DNA of 64,000 nucleotides from Rhipicephalus microplus (taxonomy: Eukaryota > Arthropoda > Arachnida > Ixodida > Ixodidae): contig NC_134707.1 in NCBI RefSeq assembly GCF_043290135.1, positions 78,262,987 to 78,326,986 of the forward strand. Reading direction: 5' to 3'. The notes below the pieces were generated by a model, which was not told where the DNA came from, did not search any database, and saw only the letters and a program-made list of their open reading frames with translations. How positions within the stretch are numbered: position 1 is the stretch's first letter; the number at the start of each line of letters is the position of its first letter. Position numbers and translations under genes: made by a program. Of this stretch, positions 36,961 to 49,319 are shown one piece after another.

Positions 36961-38273
36961 TAGAAGAAGAAAAGATGACGGAAAGAGAATAAGAGGACCA
37001 CAATTTACTACCTGAACATGCAGGGTGGCCGACGAAAGGAAAAGTCGGAAGAACTGGCCATGATTATCAAAATAAATGATGTGTCGGTTGCCTGCTTAGC
37101 TGAAACATATCCCAGAGACTTGGAGTAACCGCCTGAAAGGCTATGTATAACTTGGCTCAACCAACAAAAAGGTGAACGCAAAAGAGGTGGTTTTGGGTTT
37201 CTGAACAAAGTGGACTCCCTGTGGGGCACGCTACAATTTAACTGCTCACAGCACATGTGGCGGCTAACTGGGAAGATTTGCAGACTCAAGGTGGCACTGG
37301 GCCCCGTCTACCTGTGGTCTGGTTGATATGACAAGAATGTGGAAGTTTTGGAATGCATGGAAAATGACATCCTGAACTATAATCTGCCAATACGGCGGCT
37401 TCAAGGCACATATTGAGGAGCTCGATAGGGCCACAGACAAAACTGGAAAAATCCTTTTAGAATGGGCAGAGAAAATAGAGCTCGTCATTGTAAACACCAC
37501 CGAAAAATGCAAGGACTCAATAACCTGGGCTGCACGGACCAACACATCATATCGACTATTGCCTAATCTCACTAGGCCTCCTCCCACAGCTAACCGACAT
37601 ACACGTGAATGAGAACGGAGAGAAGAGCATGAACAGTGATCATCACAGTATCAAATTGCGATTCGGAGCACAGGCCTACCCCACCCGGCTTTCTGGAGCC
37701 CAGACTGGCTGTCGGACACTCATGGATGCTGAAATAGACGAGGTGGCAGGGTGGACGGAAGAGGAGGCAGTCCAGAAAGACATGAAAACTTTTGATGATT
37801 TCCGCAGCTGGATAAAACATTATAGGGAAAGTGGGCACCAAACACAACCTCTCGAGAGGCCCACCAAGACAGAAGAGAAAGGCTTGGTGGGACAACGACG
37901 TGACAACTGTTCCAGCTACACGTAAACAGCTCTGCCGACAACATAGATTTGCGCTCCAGCTGATGATGCTGGTGAGCTGGTGATGATGGTGGTGATGCTG
38001 GTGGATTTGCTGATGAGGCGGAGGTCCAGGACCGGTGGGCTCGTTATCCGAGGGCCAAAAAATCGATGTTTATCTTGGTCCAAGACCGCATAAGAACCAT
38101 AAACAGTAACATACTAAAGCAAATAAAAGACGCTGGTTGAGATGCAGGGAAGAAATTCTGGTGGGATATACAGGGTCAGAAGTCGACAGTTCAGCCATAG
38201 ACAGACAGTCTTCGGTATCACGAAATGGGGCTAGAGTAGAGGTGCGGCATGCCTCCACTTCATCACGGTACAT

Positions 38274-39303
38274 ATGGCAGGAAAGCCCAGGTCACAAGCT
38301 GGGCATAGTATTGACTTGAATGAGAGACCTCAATTTCCTGACCTGCCACGGTGCGGCGGTATCACTAAGAGAGAGCTTGACCAGACCCTCCTGCAGCTGT
38401 CTGGTACATCAGTGGCTGGGCTGGATGGAATTCTACCTCTGCTACTGAAACAAATCGAGAAGGAGACTCGAGAGCACTTGCGAAACGTCCTCAACTATGT
38501 CATTCAGTTTGGCAACATACCAAGAGAATGGCGGTACGCCCACATAAGGCTCATTCTTAAGAAAGGGGTTGACAAATCTCTCCTTGGCAGCTATCGACCC
38601 ATCACCATAACCTCAGCCATGTACAGACTATTTGCCCATATCGTGCGAGCAAGGCTACAACAGTGGGCCGAGGCTGAGGTCCTAGGAGAGCTGCAAAAAT
38701 GTTTCCGGCCTGGCATATGCCTGAAGGAGAATTTTTTTAGTCACGCAGGCACTATAAGTCGCTCTGAAGGAATCCCGTACGATATTTCTGGCTTTTCTGG
38801 ACATATCACAGACATACGATGCCGTTGAACAGGCTAATCTGTGGTCGACCCTGTCTCAACAAGGTGCAGCAGAGGAAATGGTGACACTGCTTGAAGCACT
38901 CTACGCCGAGACTCAGGCAGTTGTACAGTGCAGACAAACGAATTCCCACCCCATCAAAGTGACCAGGTGCCTGCGACAAGGTTGTCCCATGTCACCACTG
39001 CAGTTCATGCTCTATGTTGCAGGTTTAGAGCATCGTCTGACAAAATTTGGGCTTGGCTTTGACCTGAGCTACGCGGAGGAGGGTAGCACCACCATACGAC
39101 ACATCCCGGCACTGTTTTACGCCGACGATATTGTCCTCCTGGCGAACAATCCTGATGAGCTGCAGGACCTTTTGAACATAAGCGGCAATGAGGGTACAAA
39201 ACTCGGCTTCACTTGCAGCATCAGAAAGTCAGCGGTGATGACCTACGGAACTGCGCCCCCCCCCTTAAGATTACAGAGCTCTCCATCCAAGCAAAGCCCC
39301 TAG
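38274..39303 (+). pseudogene. LINE-A reverse transcriptase
   Basis: Two open pieces (38274-38828 and 38878-39303) joined by a short disrupted stretch. The first holds IPREWRYAHIRLILKKG and SYRPITITSAMYRLF, the second RQGCPMSPL and YADDIVLLANN with both catalytic aspartates. The break lies at the first catalytic-aspartate region (TYDAVEQANLW-like text at about 38815). The fragment would not fold as a complete enzyme. Confidence 0.8.
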
Positions 39304-39570
39304 CTTGGACGAATGAGTACAAGTATCCGAGGAATTCAATCACCTCTGCCCCAAGCTACCTGCAGAGCTATGAGATAGGCCTAGCAGCCGAGGCAAAAGT
39401 GCGACGATCCATTCTCGGCTCTAAGGCACTGTGGTCATTCAACCATTTAGAGGTATGCAGAGTGGTATGGAAAGTAGTGGCAGTTCCGGGCCTCACGTTC
39501 GGAAATGCGGTGCTGTGCTTGTCGTTGGGCTCAAGGCAGGCTTTGGAGACCCGACAGAGGAAAGTCGGCC

Positions 39571-39663
39571 GCCCCCAGGTGGTCGAAATTTCCGAAGCCC
39601 TCCACTACGGCGTCTCTCATAATTATATGGTCGTTTTGGGACGTTAAACCTCACATATCAATC
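39571..39663 (+). mobile_element. Ruka-type SINE, strongly 5'-truncated
   Basis: Begins at cccccaggtggtcgaaattt and ends gttaaacctcacatatcaatc. Flanked by aaagtcggcc at 39561-39570 and 39664-39673. Inserted in LINE-A. Confidence 0.92.
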
Positions 39664-39671
39664 AAAGTCGG

Positions 39672-39808
<137 letters not shown>

Positions 39809-39903
39809 TATAAAAGGGAAAGAAGTGTATACCTAAGGGCTCGTGTTTCCGTGTTTTGACACAATATTAATGAGATCTAACAGAGAGTAATGCCAAAGAA
39901 TGT

Positions 39904-40081
39904 TGATTGATTGATATGTGGGGTTTAACGTCCCAAAACCACCTTTGATTATGAGAGACGCCATAGTGGAGGGCTCCGGAAATTTAGACCACCTGGGGTT
40001 CTTTAACGTGCACCCAAATCTGAGCACACGGGCCTCCTTCATTTCCGCCTCCATCGGAAATGCAGCCGCCGCAGCCGGGAT
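39904..40081 (-). mobile_element. Ruka-type SINE, lacking most of the head
   Basis: A minus-strand copy flanked by the 14-bp repeat atgccaaagaatgt (39890-39903; 40082-40095). It is close to the young consensus (gggtttaacgtcccaaaacc, ggttctttaacgtgcaccca) and ends just inside the head at gccgcagccgggat. Confidence 0.93.
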
Positions 40082-40159
40082 ATGCCAAAGAATGTACAGG
40101 GGAAGTTATTAGAACCAATGGAATGTAAATGAGAAGAAAGAAAAGTGGATGAAAAAATA

Positions 40160-40228
40160 ACCAGCCGTGGGCAGGAATCGAACCTGCGACCTTCGAATAA
40201 CGCGTTCGAGCATCGAACGCGTTATTCG

Positions 40229-40230
<2 letters not shown>
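40160..40230 (-). mobile_element. Second tRNA-derived SINE head with inverted duplication
   Basis: The minus strand reads gcgttattcgaaggtcgcag, gttcgattcctgcccacggc and a following gttattttttcatccac. The same head occurs at 46498-46545 with a full A box. Here the A-box side is replaced by an inverted copy, giving a 16-bp perfect inverted repeat (40194-40209 and 40213-40228) with loop gca, right at the edge of the (TA)n tract. Confidence 0.7.
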
Positions 40231-40592
<362 letters not shown>

Positions 40593-40630
40593 ATATTTAT
40601 AACCTTGCGACAACCGAAGTTATTCTTCTG

Positions 40631-40636
<6 letters not shown>

Positions 40637-40719
<83 letters not shown>
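40637..40719 (+). repeat. (TA)n tract abutting LINE-II 3' end
   Basis: About 41 TA units ending exactly where the LINE-II 3' UTR ends (tatt/atttacattg). Confidence 0.97.
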
Positions 40720-40723
<4 letters not shown>

Positions 40724-40827
40724 TACATTGACTTTTATGGCGTAAAAGTAACAATGGCTATGATGCACGAGAGACTAGGTGATTTCAATAATAGGGTTAA
40801 AAAATGAGATGAAAAACAGATTTCTGT

Positions 40828-41529
40828 TTACAGTTTGTTTAAAAGGCTTGCGGCCTCTAGAAACCGGAAAACGTCCTCTATGGGGATGATTGCATTTTCT
40901 GATAGTATTAACGATGGGTGGAGAAGTGTTTGTGTTCTGTAGAATTGTTTAAAATAAGCCTGTCTTCTTTTTTCAAAGACTGGGTATGTTATTAAAATAT
41001 GAATAATAGTCAGAGGTTCCTTACAATGTTCGCATTCTGGTTGATTTTCTACGCGCAACAAGAAGTTGTGGGCGAGGTGAATATGACCTTTCCACAGGCG
41101 GCATAGTATTACTTCGATGAAGCGCTTTTGGTGATTGCATGACTTCCATTCTTGTAGAATAGGCTTGAAAATTTGCAGCTTGTTATGCACTTGAGCCTGC
41201 CACTCTTCTTGCCAATTTGCCCTAAAGGCTGTCCGACAACTATTGAAACAGTCTCTGAATGGTGCCCTTATTTGTGCTATTTTTTGATGACCCGCCCTTG
41301 TTGCTACCTTGTCTGCCTTTTCGTTTTCTGGGATACCAACATGGCTCGGCACCCATACAAGCCGTATTGTCTTGCAATTTTTCTCAGCTCTTTCTAGCTT
41401 CTGTAAAATGTCCCCGAGAAACGGTTCGTTTTCCAACCTTAAATGTAGGACTTTTGATGCGCTAAGTGAGTCAGTGTATATGACAACTTTTTTATGATTT
41501 CTCGATAACATTTCTTCGAGAGCAATCAA
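40828..41529 (-). pseudogene. LINE-II ORF2 C-terminus: RNase H and Cys/His end
   Basis: Contains IYTDSLSASK (catalytic aspartate) and LVWVPSHVGIPENEKADKVA (last RNase H motif). The tail segment has CEHCKEPLTIIHILITYPVF where a Cys-x2-Cys-His arrangement is usual. The first RNase H strand (TDGSKT at about 41640, ETCIRLPPFVSIFTAEVYAL at about 41555) lies upstream, beyond a stop or frame change. It ends at a natural stop (AASLLNKL). Confidence 0.88.
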
Positions 41530-42029
41530 AAGAGCATATACTTCTGCTGTGAAGATAGATACAAATGGTGGCAGTCTTATACATGTTTCTGAGTGTTTTG
41601 ATATGTCAGCACTTCCTGTATATTCATGTGTTTTTGATCCGTCAGTCTAGTATTAAAAGTGCGTGTTATATTTTTCTTGTACGGCTAGGAAATCCTGGAT
41701 AATTTGTTCACGTGGAGTTTCCTCCTTCCTTAAATGAGTTAAGGCAATGTCAGTGTGATGCGAAAAATCCAACCATGGAGCCAGTCTTTCCGGCATTCGG
41801 ACAACGCTTAGTGCCTGATTCGGTACTTTGTAGTCTAGGCATATTTTTTCAAAGCGCAGGAGAAGTGGTCTTATCGTGTGCTGTCTGTTGTATTGTATTC
41901 TGGTACCGATGTTAGAGACGATAGTGTGACGTATGTGGCTTGGTTTCGATCGCGTTCTTAAAACATAAGATACAGTAAGTAGCGCTCTTCTTTGTTCCAG
42001 GCAAGGCTCGTTGCTCTCAGCATATAAGC

Positions 42030-42815
42030 TCAGGACAGGTGAAGTTCCATAAGCTCCAATCGCCAAGTGCTATCCATGATTATGTATTGGGTCGAGACGT
42101 TTGAGGTAAGATTTTCTGGCTGAACCATAAATAACGCTGCCATAGTCAAGTATGCTGCGCACAATCGAGCGGTATATGCGCAAAAGAAGACTCGATCGGC
42201 ATCCCAGCGTTTCCACGATAGTATTTTTGAGGATGTTGAGCGCCTTGCTTGCTTTCTTTTTGTGTAATTCATGTGGGAAATGAAGTTTGTATTCCTTTCA
42301 AAGACTAGGCCTAGGAACTTGTGTTCTGACTTGAGTGGCAGTACACTGTTGTTGATTTTAAGAAGAGGGTCCGGATGTAAGCCGCGCTTTTGTGAGAAAA
42401 GTAGGGTACTGGTTTTCTGGGTAGAAAAGCGAAAGCCATTTTGATCTGCCCATTTGGTCAGTTTGTTGATGGTTAGCTGCAGCTGCCTTTCACATGTGGA
42501 TATGCTTGAGGCCCGACATGCTATCTGAAGATCGTCAATATATAATGAGTGCATGATGGAAAGTGGGATGAATTCATTAACTGAATTCATTTTGACTATG
42601 AACAGTGTAGTGCTCAACACGCAACCCTGCGGCACACCGTTTTCTTGGACAAAAACTCGCGAGAGTGTGGAGCCCAACCGTACCTGCGAGTTTCGGTTTG
42701 ATAGAAAGTCACAGAGGCAATTAAGCATTCTTTCACGTATTCCGAGATTAGCCAGGTCTCTCAGTATACCGTACCTCCACGTGGTGTCGTAGGCCTTCTC
42801 CAGGTCAAAAAACAC
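42030..42815 (-). pseudogene. LINE-II reverse transcriptase core
   Basis: Begins at FFDLEKAYDTTWRYGIL (first catalytic aspartate) and continues through NGVPQGCVLSTTLFIVKMN and HSLYIDDLQIACRA. The catalytic box is YIDD rather than the commoner YADD, a tolerated variant in some LINEs. The N-terminal half of RT lies in the segment 43535-42912 and is separated by a stop where QCGFRKGHSTIDHL would be expected. Confidence 0.88.
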
Positions 42816-42911
42816 TGCTAGGCAGTGTTGCCTATGTAAGAAGGTCTCACCTACTGTGTGTTCGAGACAAACAAGATGATCGATCGTTGAATGACCTTTG
42901 TTATACCCACA

Positions 42912-43535
42912 CTAATGATCATCTAGAAGGTTGTCTATATCAAGGGTGTATGTTAGTCTTCTGTTTATTACGCTTTCGTATGATTTTGCCATACAGCTTG
43001 TAAGTGCTATGGGTCTATAGCTACACGGTAAAGTCGGTGGTTTTCCAGTCTTTAGAAATTGCACTATGATTGCCATTTTCCATTTTGTGGGCATTTTGCC
43101 AGTTTTCCAAATCATGTTAAAAAACTTTAATAATGTTTGCACGGCAGAATGAGACAGGTGCGCGAGCATTGCGTAATGAATTCTTTCTGGACCGACCGCT
43201 CTCTTTTTTCCTGAAGAAAGCACAGTGCTTAACTCTTGGAGTGTCAAAGGAGCATTGTGAGCCTCATCTAAGCCACCGGTTACTGGTAGTTTTTGTTTTT
43301 CGGTTGTCTGTTTGTATTCCAGGAAGGATGGCATGTAATTAGCGGAACTGGATATAGTGTGAAAGTGTTCACCTAAAGTGTTCGCCTGCTCCTCTAGAGA
43401 TGTCTGTGTGCCTGAGTCTGTAAGTATGGGTATTGCGTATGAGGAATAGTCACTGCTGAATTTTCTAACCTGGTTCCACATTTTCGTGGATGTGGTTGTG
43501 CTATTGATTGTAGATATGTACTTCTGCCAGGACAA
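42912..43535 (-). pseudogene. LINE-II ORF2 linker and RT N-terminus
   Basis: The linker (KMWNQVRKFSSDYSSYAIPI) is followed by the RT fingers region: LSSGKKRAVGPERIHYAML, MPTKWKMAIIVQFLKTGKPP and SYRPIALTSCMAKSYESVIN. It ends at a TAG where the next residue would start CGYNKGHSTIDHLVCLEH, which continues in frame after the stop. Confidence 0.85.
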
Positions 43536-44504
43536 TTTTTCGCATTTCTAGGAATATATATGGTGCTTTTGCTTTAGCTTGTTTGAACGCAAGGAGGTTG
43601 TCACTAGTGGGGTACCTACGGAAGTTGCACCATGCTTTATTTTGTAGTTTTATGGATTTTGCACACTCACTGGTCCACCATAGCTTTAGCTTTGTTCCCA
43701 CTAGTTCTGAGAACTGGGGAATAGCTTGCTCTGCCACAGACAGTATGCAATTGGTGATATTGTCATTTATTTCATCTATGGTTAGGTGTTCAGAGAACCA
43801 GTTAGCTTTGTGAAGCATCCAAAATTGTGGTTGAGAGCGTATGGTCGGAAGTGGTGATGTTAGTTTCACAATCGATGGTAGAGGGTCACTACCGTAAGGG
43901 TTGTTTATTGTTTCCCATGTAAAATCAGCAAACAGTGAGCTAGAGCGCAGTGCCAAATCCAAGCAACTCATGGCTCCTGTGCCTGGAGAGCAGTATGTTG
44001 CTGATCCAGTGTTTAAAATACACACACTGTTAGTAAGAATAAAATCTTCAATTACCTGCCCTCTACTGTCTATTTTTACACTACCCCATAGGATGTTGTG
44101 CGCATTGAAATCTCTTGCCATTAAAAAGGGTTTAGGTAACTGTTCTATAATCTGTTCTATATCTTTTACAGTAAAATGTGTATGATATGGAATGTATATA
44201 GAACAAATAGTGATAGTTTTGTGTGATAAAATGGTGACTGCAGCCATTTCAATGAAGCTGTTAACTATAACTTCTCTTACCGCTATACCACTACGGACAA
44301 CAAAGGCGACGCCGCCCGACAGCCGGTTGCTTTGCGAGCAGTCGCGACGTGTAACTGTGTAACCTTTTATTATTTTGGTGTTTTTTGGTCCCAAATTCAT
44401 TTCCTGCTAGCATAACGCTACAGGAGAGAAGCTTGTAAATATGTCGTTAACGGCACTTTATTTCGTGTCATGCCTCTGCAGTTCCAATGGATGACGTATG
44501 CCAT
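43501..44504 (-). pseudogene. LINE-II AP endonuclease
   Basis: ORF2 begins ATG at 44504 (MAYVIHWNCRGMTRNKVPLT, the N-terminal APE strand), is broken by a frameshift or stop near 44440-44400, then runs open to 43501. Motifs: SGGVAFVVRSGI, CSIYIP, ARDFNAHNILWGS (normally GDFNAHN; Gly replaced by Arg), SCLDLALRSSS and GSDPLPSIV (normally SDH-x-P; His replaced by Pro). The last change hits a catalytic histidine, so activity is lost irrespective of frame. Confidence 0.87.
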
Positions 44505-44585
44505 TACACAAAATGATGTGTATAAAATTTAGTACTTCGAGTTAGTTGTGCATAAGCTAAAAAGCGACGCTATTCGTGTGCTTCG

Positions 44586-45809
44586 TCACTTCTTTTTTTG
44601 TGGGGCCGAAAATATGTTTCGGCTCCCTTTCCCTCCTTTGCAGGGAGAGATGATGGGCTGCCTGATCGCCCTGCTAGTTGGAGCAAGGTCTGTCAGGCTT
44701 TCAGTGTCCGATGGACTTATGTCCATGGAATCAGCACCACCAGGGTGCTCAACAGTGTTGGTGGTCGGCGACGATGCTGGCCTCCTCAAGGGAGGCTGGC
44801 TACTTGGCACCGTCAATGAGACCTCTTTTGCCTCGACATTAGGTTGGCTGACACCAACACTGGTCAAGTCTTTGGGGCCTCCCTGAAAAAAGGCACTTGG
44901 TGCCTTTTTTTCGCTCTTGTCTGGGGGACGGACTGCTGCCACTAGATCCTGGAGTTCGACCTGTGTGCTTACAGAGACCATCGGGGTGCCTTCCCCCTTT
45001 GCACCGCTTCAGCGTAGGTGCCCTTTTGGGCAAGAATCACTCGCTTGCGCGCTTCTGGATACGATATGTTCTCCTTGGTTTTCAGTGTAAGTATGTCTTT
45101 TTCTTTTTGCCATTCTGGGCAGGAGCCTAAGTACGCTGCATGGGGCCCCTTGCAGTTCACACAGTTTAAAGCGCTCGTGCACTCGCCATCATCATGTTCA
45201 TCTTGGCCGCATTTCACGCAGGTTGGATTGCCACGACATGAATGAGACCCATGCCCGAACCTCTGGCACCGAAAGCACCTGCGAGGATTAGGTATGTAGG
45301 GCCTCACATGTAGGTAAAGGTACGCTACATTAACTGCAGCTGGAAGCGTCGTGCTTGCGAAGGTTAGTATTACATTCCTTGTGCGAGATTCCTTCTTATT
45401 TTTACGGATGATAATTGCTCGTGCGGCAAGTACACCTTGCTCCGCTGAAGCAACCTCAATTTCTGCGTCGGTGCACTTCAGCAATTCGTTGTCGGATATT
45501 ACACCTCGCGTGTAATTGAGAGATCGGTGGGCTGTTACATGGACTTTATGTTGTCCGATTTTTCCAAGGTGTCTGATTTTATCACTTTGTTCTTTGCTTT
45601 TCACTTCCATGAGGAGATCTCCTGAATTCATTTTTTGCACTGTAATTGCTTCCAATGCATTCTTTGATTGCTTTTGCGATCGGAAATGGTGATAAGTCCT
45701 GAATCTTAGCCTCAGTCAATAACGTTACAACAAAGAATTGCGTATAATCACTCTCTTTAGCCAGAGCTTCTATTTGCTTCAGTGCGACACCTTTTACGGG
45801 ACCGATCAT
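44586..45809 (-). pseudogene. LINE-II ORF1, Gag-like with CCHC zinc knuckles
   Basis: Starts MIGPVKGVALKQIEALAKES at 45809. After a one-base shift near 45655 the main part follows, with CFRCQRFGHGSHSC and CVKCGQDEHDDGEC zinc knuckles and a third Cys cluster (CVNCKGPHAAYLGSC). A second shift near 44985 leads to a Pro/Ser-rich tail ending PQKKK. Such proteins bind the LINE RNA. It is not translatable as one chain. Confidence 0.87.
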
Positions 45810-45814
45810 CGAGA

Positions 45815-46471
<657 letters not shown>

Positions 46472-46497
46472 GTCACGTTCAAGGTAAGCTTGCAGGC

Positions 46498-46700
46498 CGC
46501 TGTGATAGCTCAGTGGTTAGAGCATCGAACGCGTTATTCGAAGGTAACCTTGCGTAGTACTGTTGTCGAGCTAGGCCAAAAAGCGGCTGAGTGCCGACTT
46601 TTTCATCCTCTTTCACATGAAGCCACTCGAAACCATGCGGCATTAGTCCCCCCTGTAGAAAAAAGGACGAGCCGCCGTGCCGATGGCGAAGCCCACCCAT
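46498..46700 (+). mobile_element. Second tRNA-derived SINE family, copy
   Basis: ccgctgtgatagctcagtgg then ttagagcatcgaacgcgtta forms a good A-box/anticodon-arm-like head. The B-box part is disrupted (aaggtaaccttgcgtagtac), so it is not a working tRNA gene. The downstream tail (gactttttcatcctctttca) resembles the tail after the head at 40160. The end is uncertain because the LTR-like repeat starts at 46654. Confidence 0.55.
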
Positions 46701-47339
46701 CCACCTCTTCTTTATACCGAATGCTTGTGCAATCTCCTAATGATGTTAGCGACTATCTCCCTCGTTTACACAATGTTTAACATCCCACGCGCCCACGCAT
46801 TAACAATTGTCAATGAAGAACAATACCACACACCAAGCTCGAAGCACACGCTGTTCAAGGGTACTTGTATAAGTCCAGGTCAGTCCACGTGGGAAAATCC
46901 GTGATATCCAACCGTGTCTGCATTTCCAGTGGTGCTTTCGGCGCTTGTTCCACACTCATGCTTCTGAACGTGTTGACCTTGATGAGTCTTCATTGTCGCC
47001 GAGCAAGTTTCCTTGGCACGAAGGTTTGCAGATAAGACTCTTTCAGAAAGATCTCGTGTAGCTATACTTGAATAATCTTTGCGTTTGCTTTCTGTTCGTT
47101 GCTGCATTTATTTTGTAACCCTTCTTCTTCCGCCTTCGTCTGGTCTCTCTCATTCGCCGATGTTGCGATGAGTCAGCATTTATAAACTTTGAGGAACCAA
47201 GATGCGCCTTGCATACTCTCTTGAATATTAACTTCCGTAGCTTTTTCGAACCTAAGCTTTCAGCAGCGCAAGGGGCTGACTTTTGTGTCGTCGTGGCCTT
47301 TTGTTTCTTTCTTCTGTTTCCTGTTGCTTTAAGACTTGG

Positions 47340-47546
47340 TCATGATTTCCCTTCATCAGGCACTTGGATGCCGAGAAATGAAGACTTTATAACGTCCGAA
47401 TCTGCCAGATTTCGCTTCAACGCAATACTAATATCTAGTGAATGGCCTTTTAGATCTACAAAGTCTTCCTCCTCCTCAATTATAGGAATGCTTTCCACTT
47501 CGAACACTGCAGTTGTTGTAGACTTCTTGTCTGATGGGTGTAGCAC
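47340..47546 (-). pseudogene. Unidentified open segment of the BEL-like element
   Basis: 68 codons, acidic (IPIIEEEEDFVDLKGHSLDI, then NLADSDVIKSSFLGIQVPDE). I do not recognise a domain. It lies in the same element and strand as the Gag-like segment. Confidence 0.3.
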
Positions 47547-47832
47547 GTTGATGAGATATATAACAGCGTGGAATGGGCCTTCACTGTAGTTAAAATTCTA
47601 GCTTGTGTGCCGCCATTCGCCCGTCTATTTGTCCTGTGGTACACTCATCCAAGTTCTTTGGGACAAGATGACTGTTGAAGACGTAACTGTTAGATCTCGG
47701 TGATATTGTAGGAGAAAGTACTTTCTTCTGTGCCTCCGTTATCATACGTTTTCGTATTAAGTCTAGGTGCGTCTGCCGAGCCTTCATTGTATCTGCGGTC
47801 TTATATTCTGCTCTAACTCTTGCTAGAATAAT

Positions 47833-48069
47833 CTAGTGCTCGTAAATGTGAGCTTCCTCCATGTCTGCTTCCAAATGCTCGGTGTCAACAGTGCTTTCAA
47901 TCTCCTCATCAATTCCTTTGAGAAGCTCGTACCATTCAGTCAAAATTTGGTGAAACTTTTTCATCTCCCATATTGATGGGTGGTCCATATGCCGAAGGTG
48001 TTCGATATCTGCGATGACCTGCATGACGGCCTTGCGTGTTTGAATTTGCCTTTCGTAGAGGGCGTTCAT
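47833..48069 (-). pseudogene. BEL/Pao Gag-like coiled coil
   Basis: A 78-codon open piece, MNALYERQIQTRKAVMQVIA to HLEADMEEAHIYEH. The pattern L-x-LD/KGID-x-I, acidic stretch, then DME-A-x-Y resembles the N-terminal helical region of BEL/Pao Gag. The next open piece (47787-47590, MKARQTHLDLIRKRMITEAQ) may continue it in another frame. Confidence 0.45.
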
Positions 48070-48702
48070 GACCCGGTTCAGTGTCGGAAACGGGAGAAAT
48101 CACTGGTCGGCCGGGTCTTGAGGCGAAGTTGGGGTTAACACGGTATCCATCGCGGAAGGTTCGCATAACGAAGATGCAGGAATCATTGAGATGTTATCCT
48201 TTACAATCTTAATCACTGGTAGGGTTAGGCCTGGCACGTCAGCTTTACCCACGGTGACTTCACAATAGTCCTTGAGGCTACGACTGCAGTCGAATTTAGT
48301 GAAGTCCGCTCCGTCTCACCTCCAACGGTCCTTCCTCTCGGGGTTCACGGTGCCAAAATGTAGAGAAAAGGACGAGCCACCATACTCATGGCAAAGCCCA
48401 CCCACTTATTCAAAGGGGTTGTGCCCTCTTTGAAAAGCATCGACGCGAAGCTTGTAAATAATAAAAAAAAACATAAGTACAACACGCAATGACACAGGTA
48501 ATCAGAGAGGGGGGAATGAACAACAAGAGAGAAGGCAGGGAGGTTAACCAGGCACATGCCCGGTTTGCTACCCTACACTGGGGGAATGGGAAGGGGGCAT
48601 AAAGATGAGAGTGAAGGGAAAGAGAAGAAAAAGAGAGAGAGAAAAAAAGAGGATTGTCAGTCAATCGGCTAGCGCGTATGCAGCGGTGGCACTACACAAA
48701 AG

Positions 48703-48999
48703 TTAAAGGTTGTCTCGTAAGCCTGTAGTCCTCAAAAAGCACAAGACAGCTTTGACTACTTTCTGAGCCGACGAAAGTCGAGGACGGTGTTTCAGTAGCA
48801 TCTGCATAGAGAGTGGCCGATCGTCCAATTGTCGCAATGTGTCCGAAAGCTTCTGTCTTTCGGAGGCAAATCGAGGCCAATGGCATATCCGATGGTCCAT
48901 ATCTTCTTTGGTGGAGCAGACGTCGCATTCCGCATTGTCGGTCAATCCGATGAGGGTTCTATATGCTTTTGTGAAGGCAACCCACACCAAAGGCGACAA
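48703..48999 (-). pseudogene. LINE-I ORF2 C-terminal Cys/His end
   Basis: Holds CDVCSTKEDMDHRICHWPRF, a Cys-x2-Cys-His-Cys arrangement, followed by LRQLDDRPLSMQMLLKHRPR and AVLCFLRTTGLRDNL. The same architecture appears at 29802-30044. It is separated from RNase H by the Ruka at 49051-49280. Confidence 0.85.
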
Positions 49000-49050
49000 A
49001 GAAGCGAAGCTTCACGTCGACGAAGTCCGGATGGTGGTCGAAGTTCCAGT

Positions 49051-49280
49051 GGTCTAGTGGCTAAGGCACTCGGCTGCTGACCCGCATGGCGCGGGTTTGA
49101 ATCCCGGCTGCGGCGGCTGCATTTCCGATGGAGGCGGAAATGTTGTAGGCCCGTGTGCTCAGATTTGGGTGCACGTTAAAGAACCCCAGGTGGTCGAAAT
49201 TTCCGGAGCCCTCCACTACGGCGTCTCTCATAATCATGAAGTGGGTTTGGGACGTTAAACCCCACATATCAATAAATTAA
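49051..49280 (+). mobile_element. Ruka-type SINE, nearly full-length, with 13-bp TSD
   Basis: Flanked by tcgaagttccagt at 49038-49050 and 49281-49293. It starts at the A box (ggtctagtggctaaggcact), has B box gggtttgaatcccgg, the full body and the 3' end catatcaataaattaa. It inserted between RNase H and the C-terminal end of LINE-I, in the opposite orientation. Divergence from 61797-62037 is low. Confidence 0.95.
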
Positions 49281-49319
49281 TCGAAGTTCCAGTCGAGGGT
49301 TTATTTGGTAGGGTCTCGT

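Larger units (their letters stand above)
46654..48404 (-). mobile_element. Probable decayed BEL/Pao-type LTR element
   Basis: A short direct repeat, tgtagaaaaaaggacgagcc through aagcccaccca, occurs at 46654-46699 and 48359-48404 in the same orientation, like LTR ends. Just inside the right copy, on the minus strand, tggcaccgtgaacc (48355-48342) is a plausible primer-binding site. Then comes a coiled-coil Gag-like segment. The rest has no RT, protease or integrase, so this is a non-autonomous or deleted copy. Homology between the repeats beyond ~46 bp is weak, and this is the main doubt. Confidence 0.45.
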
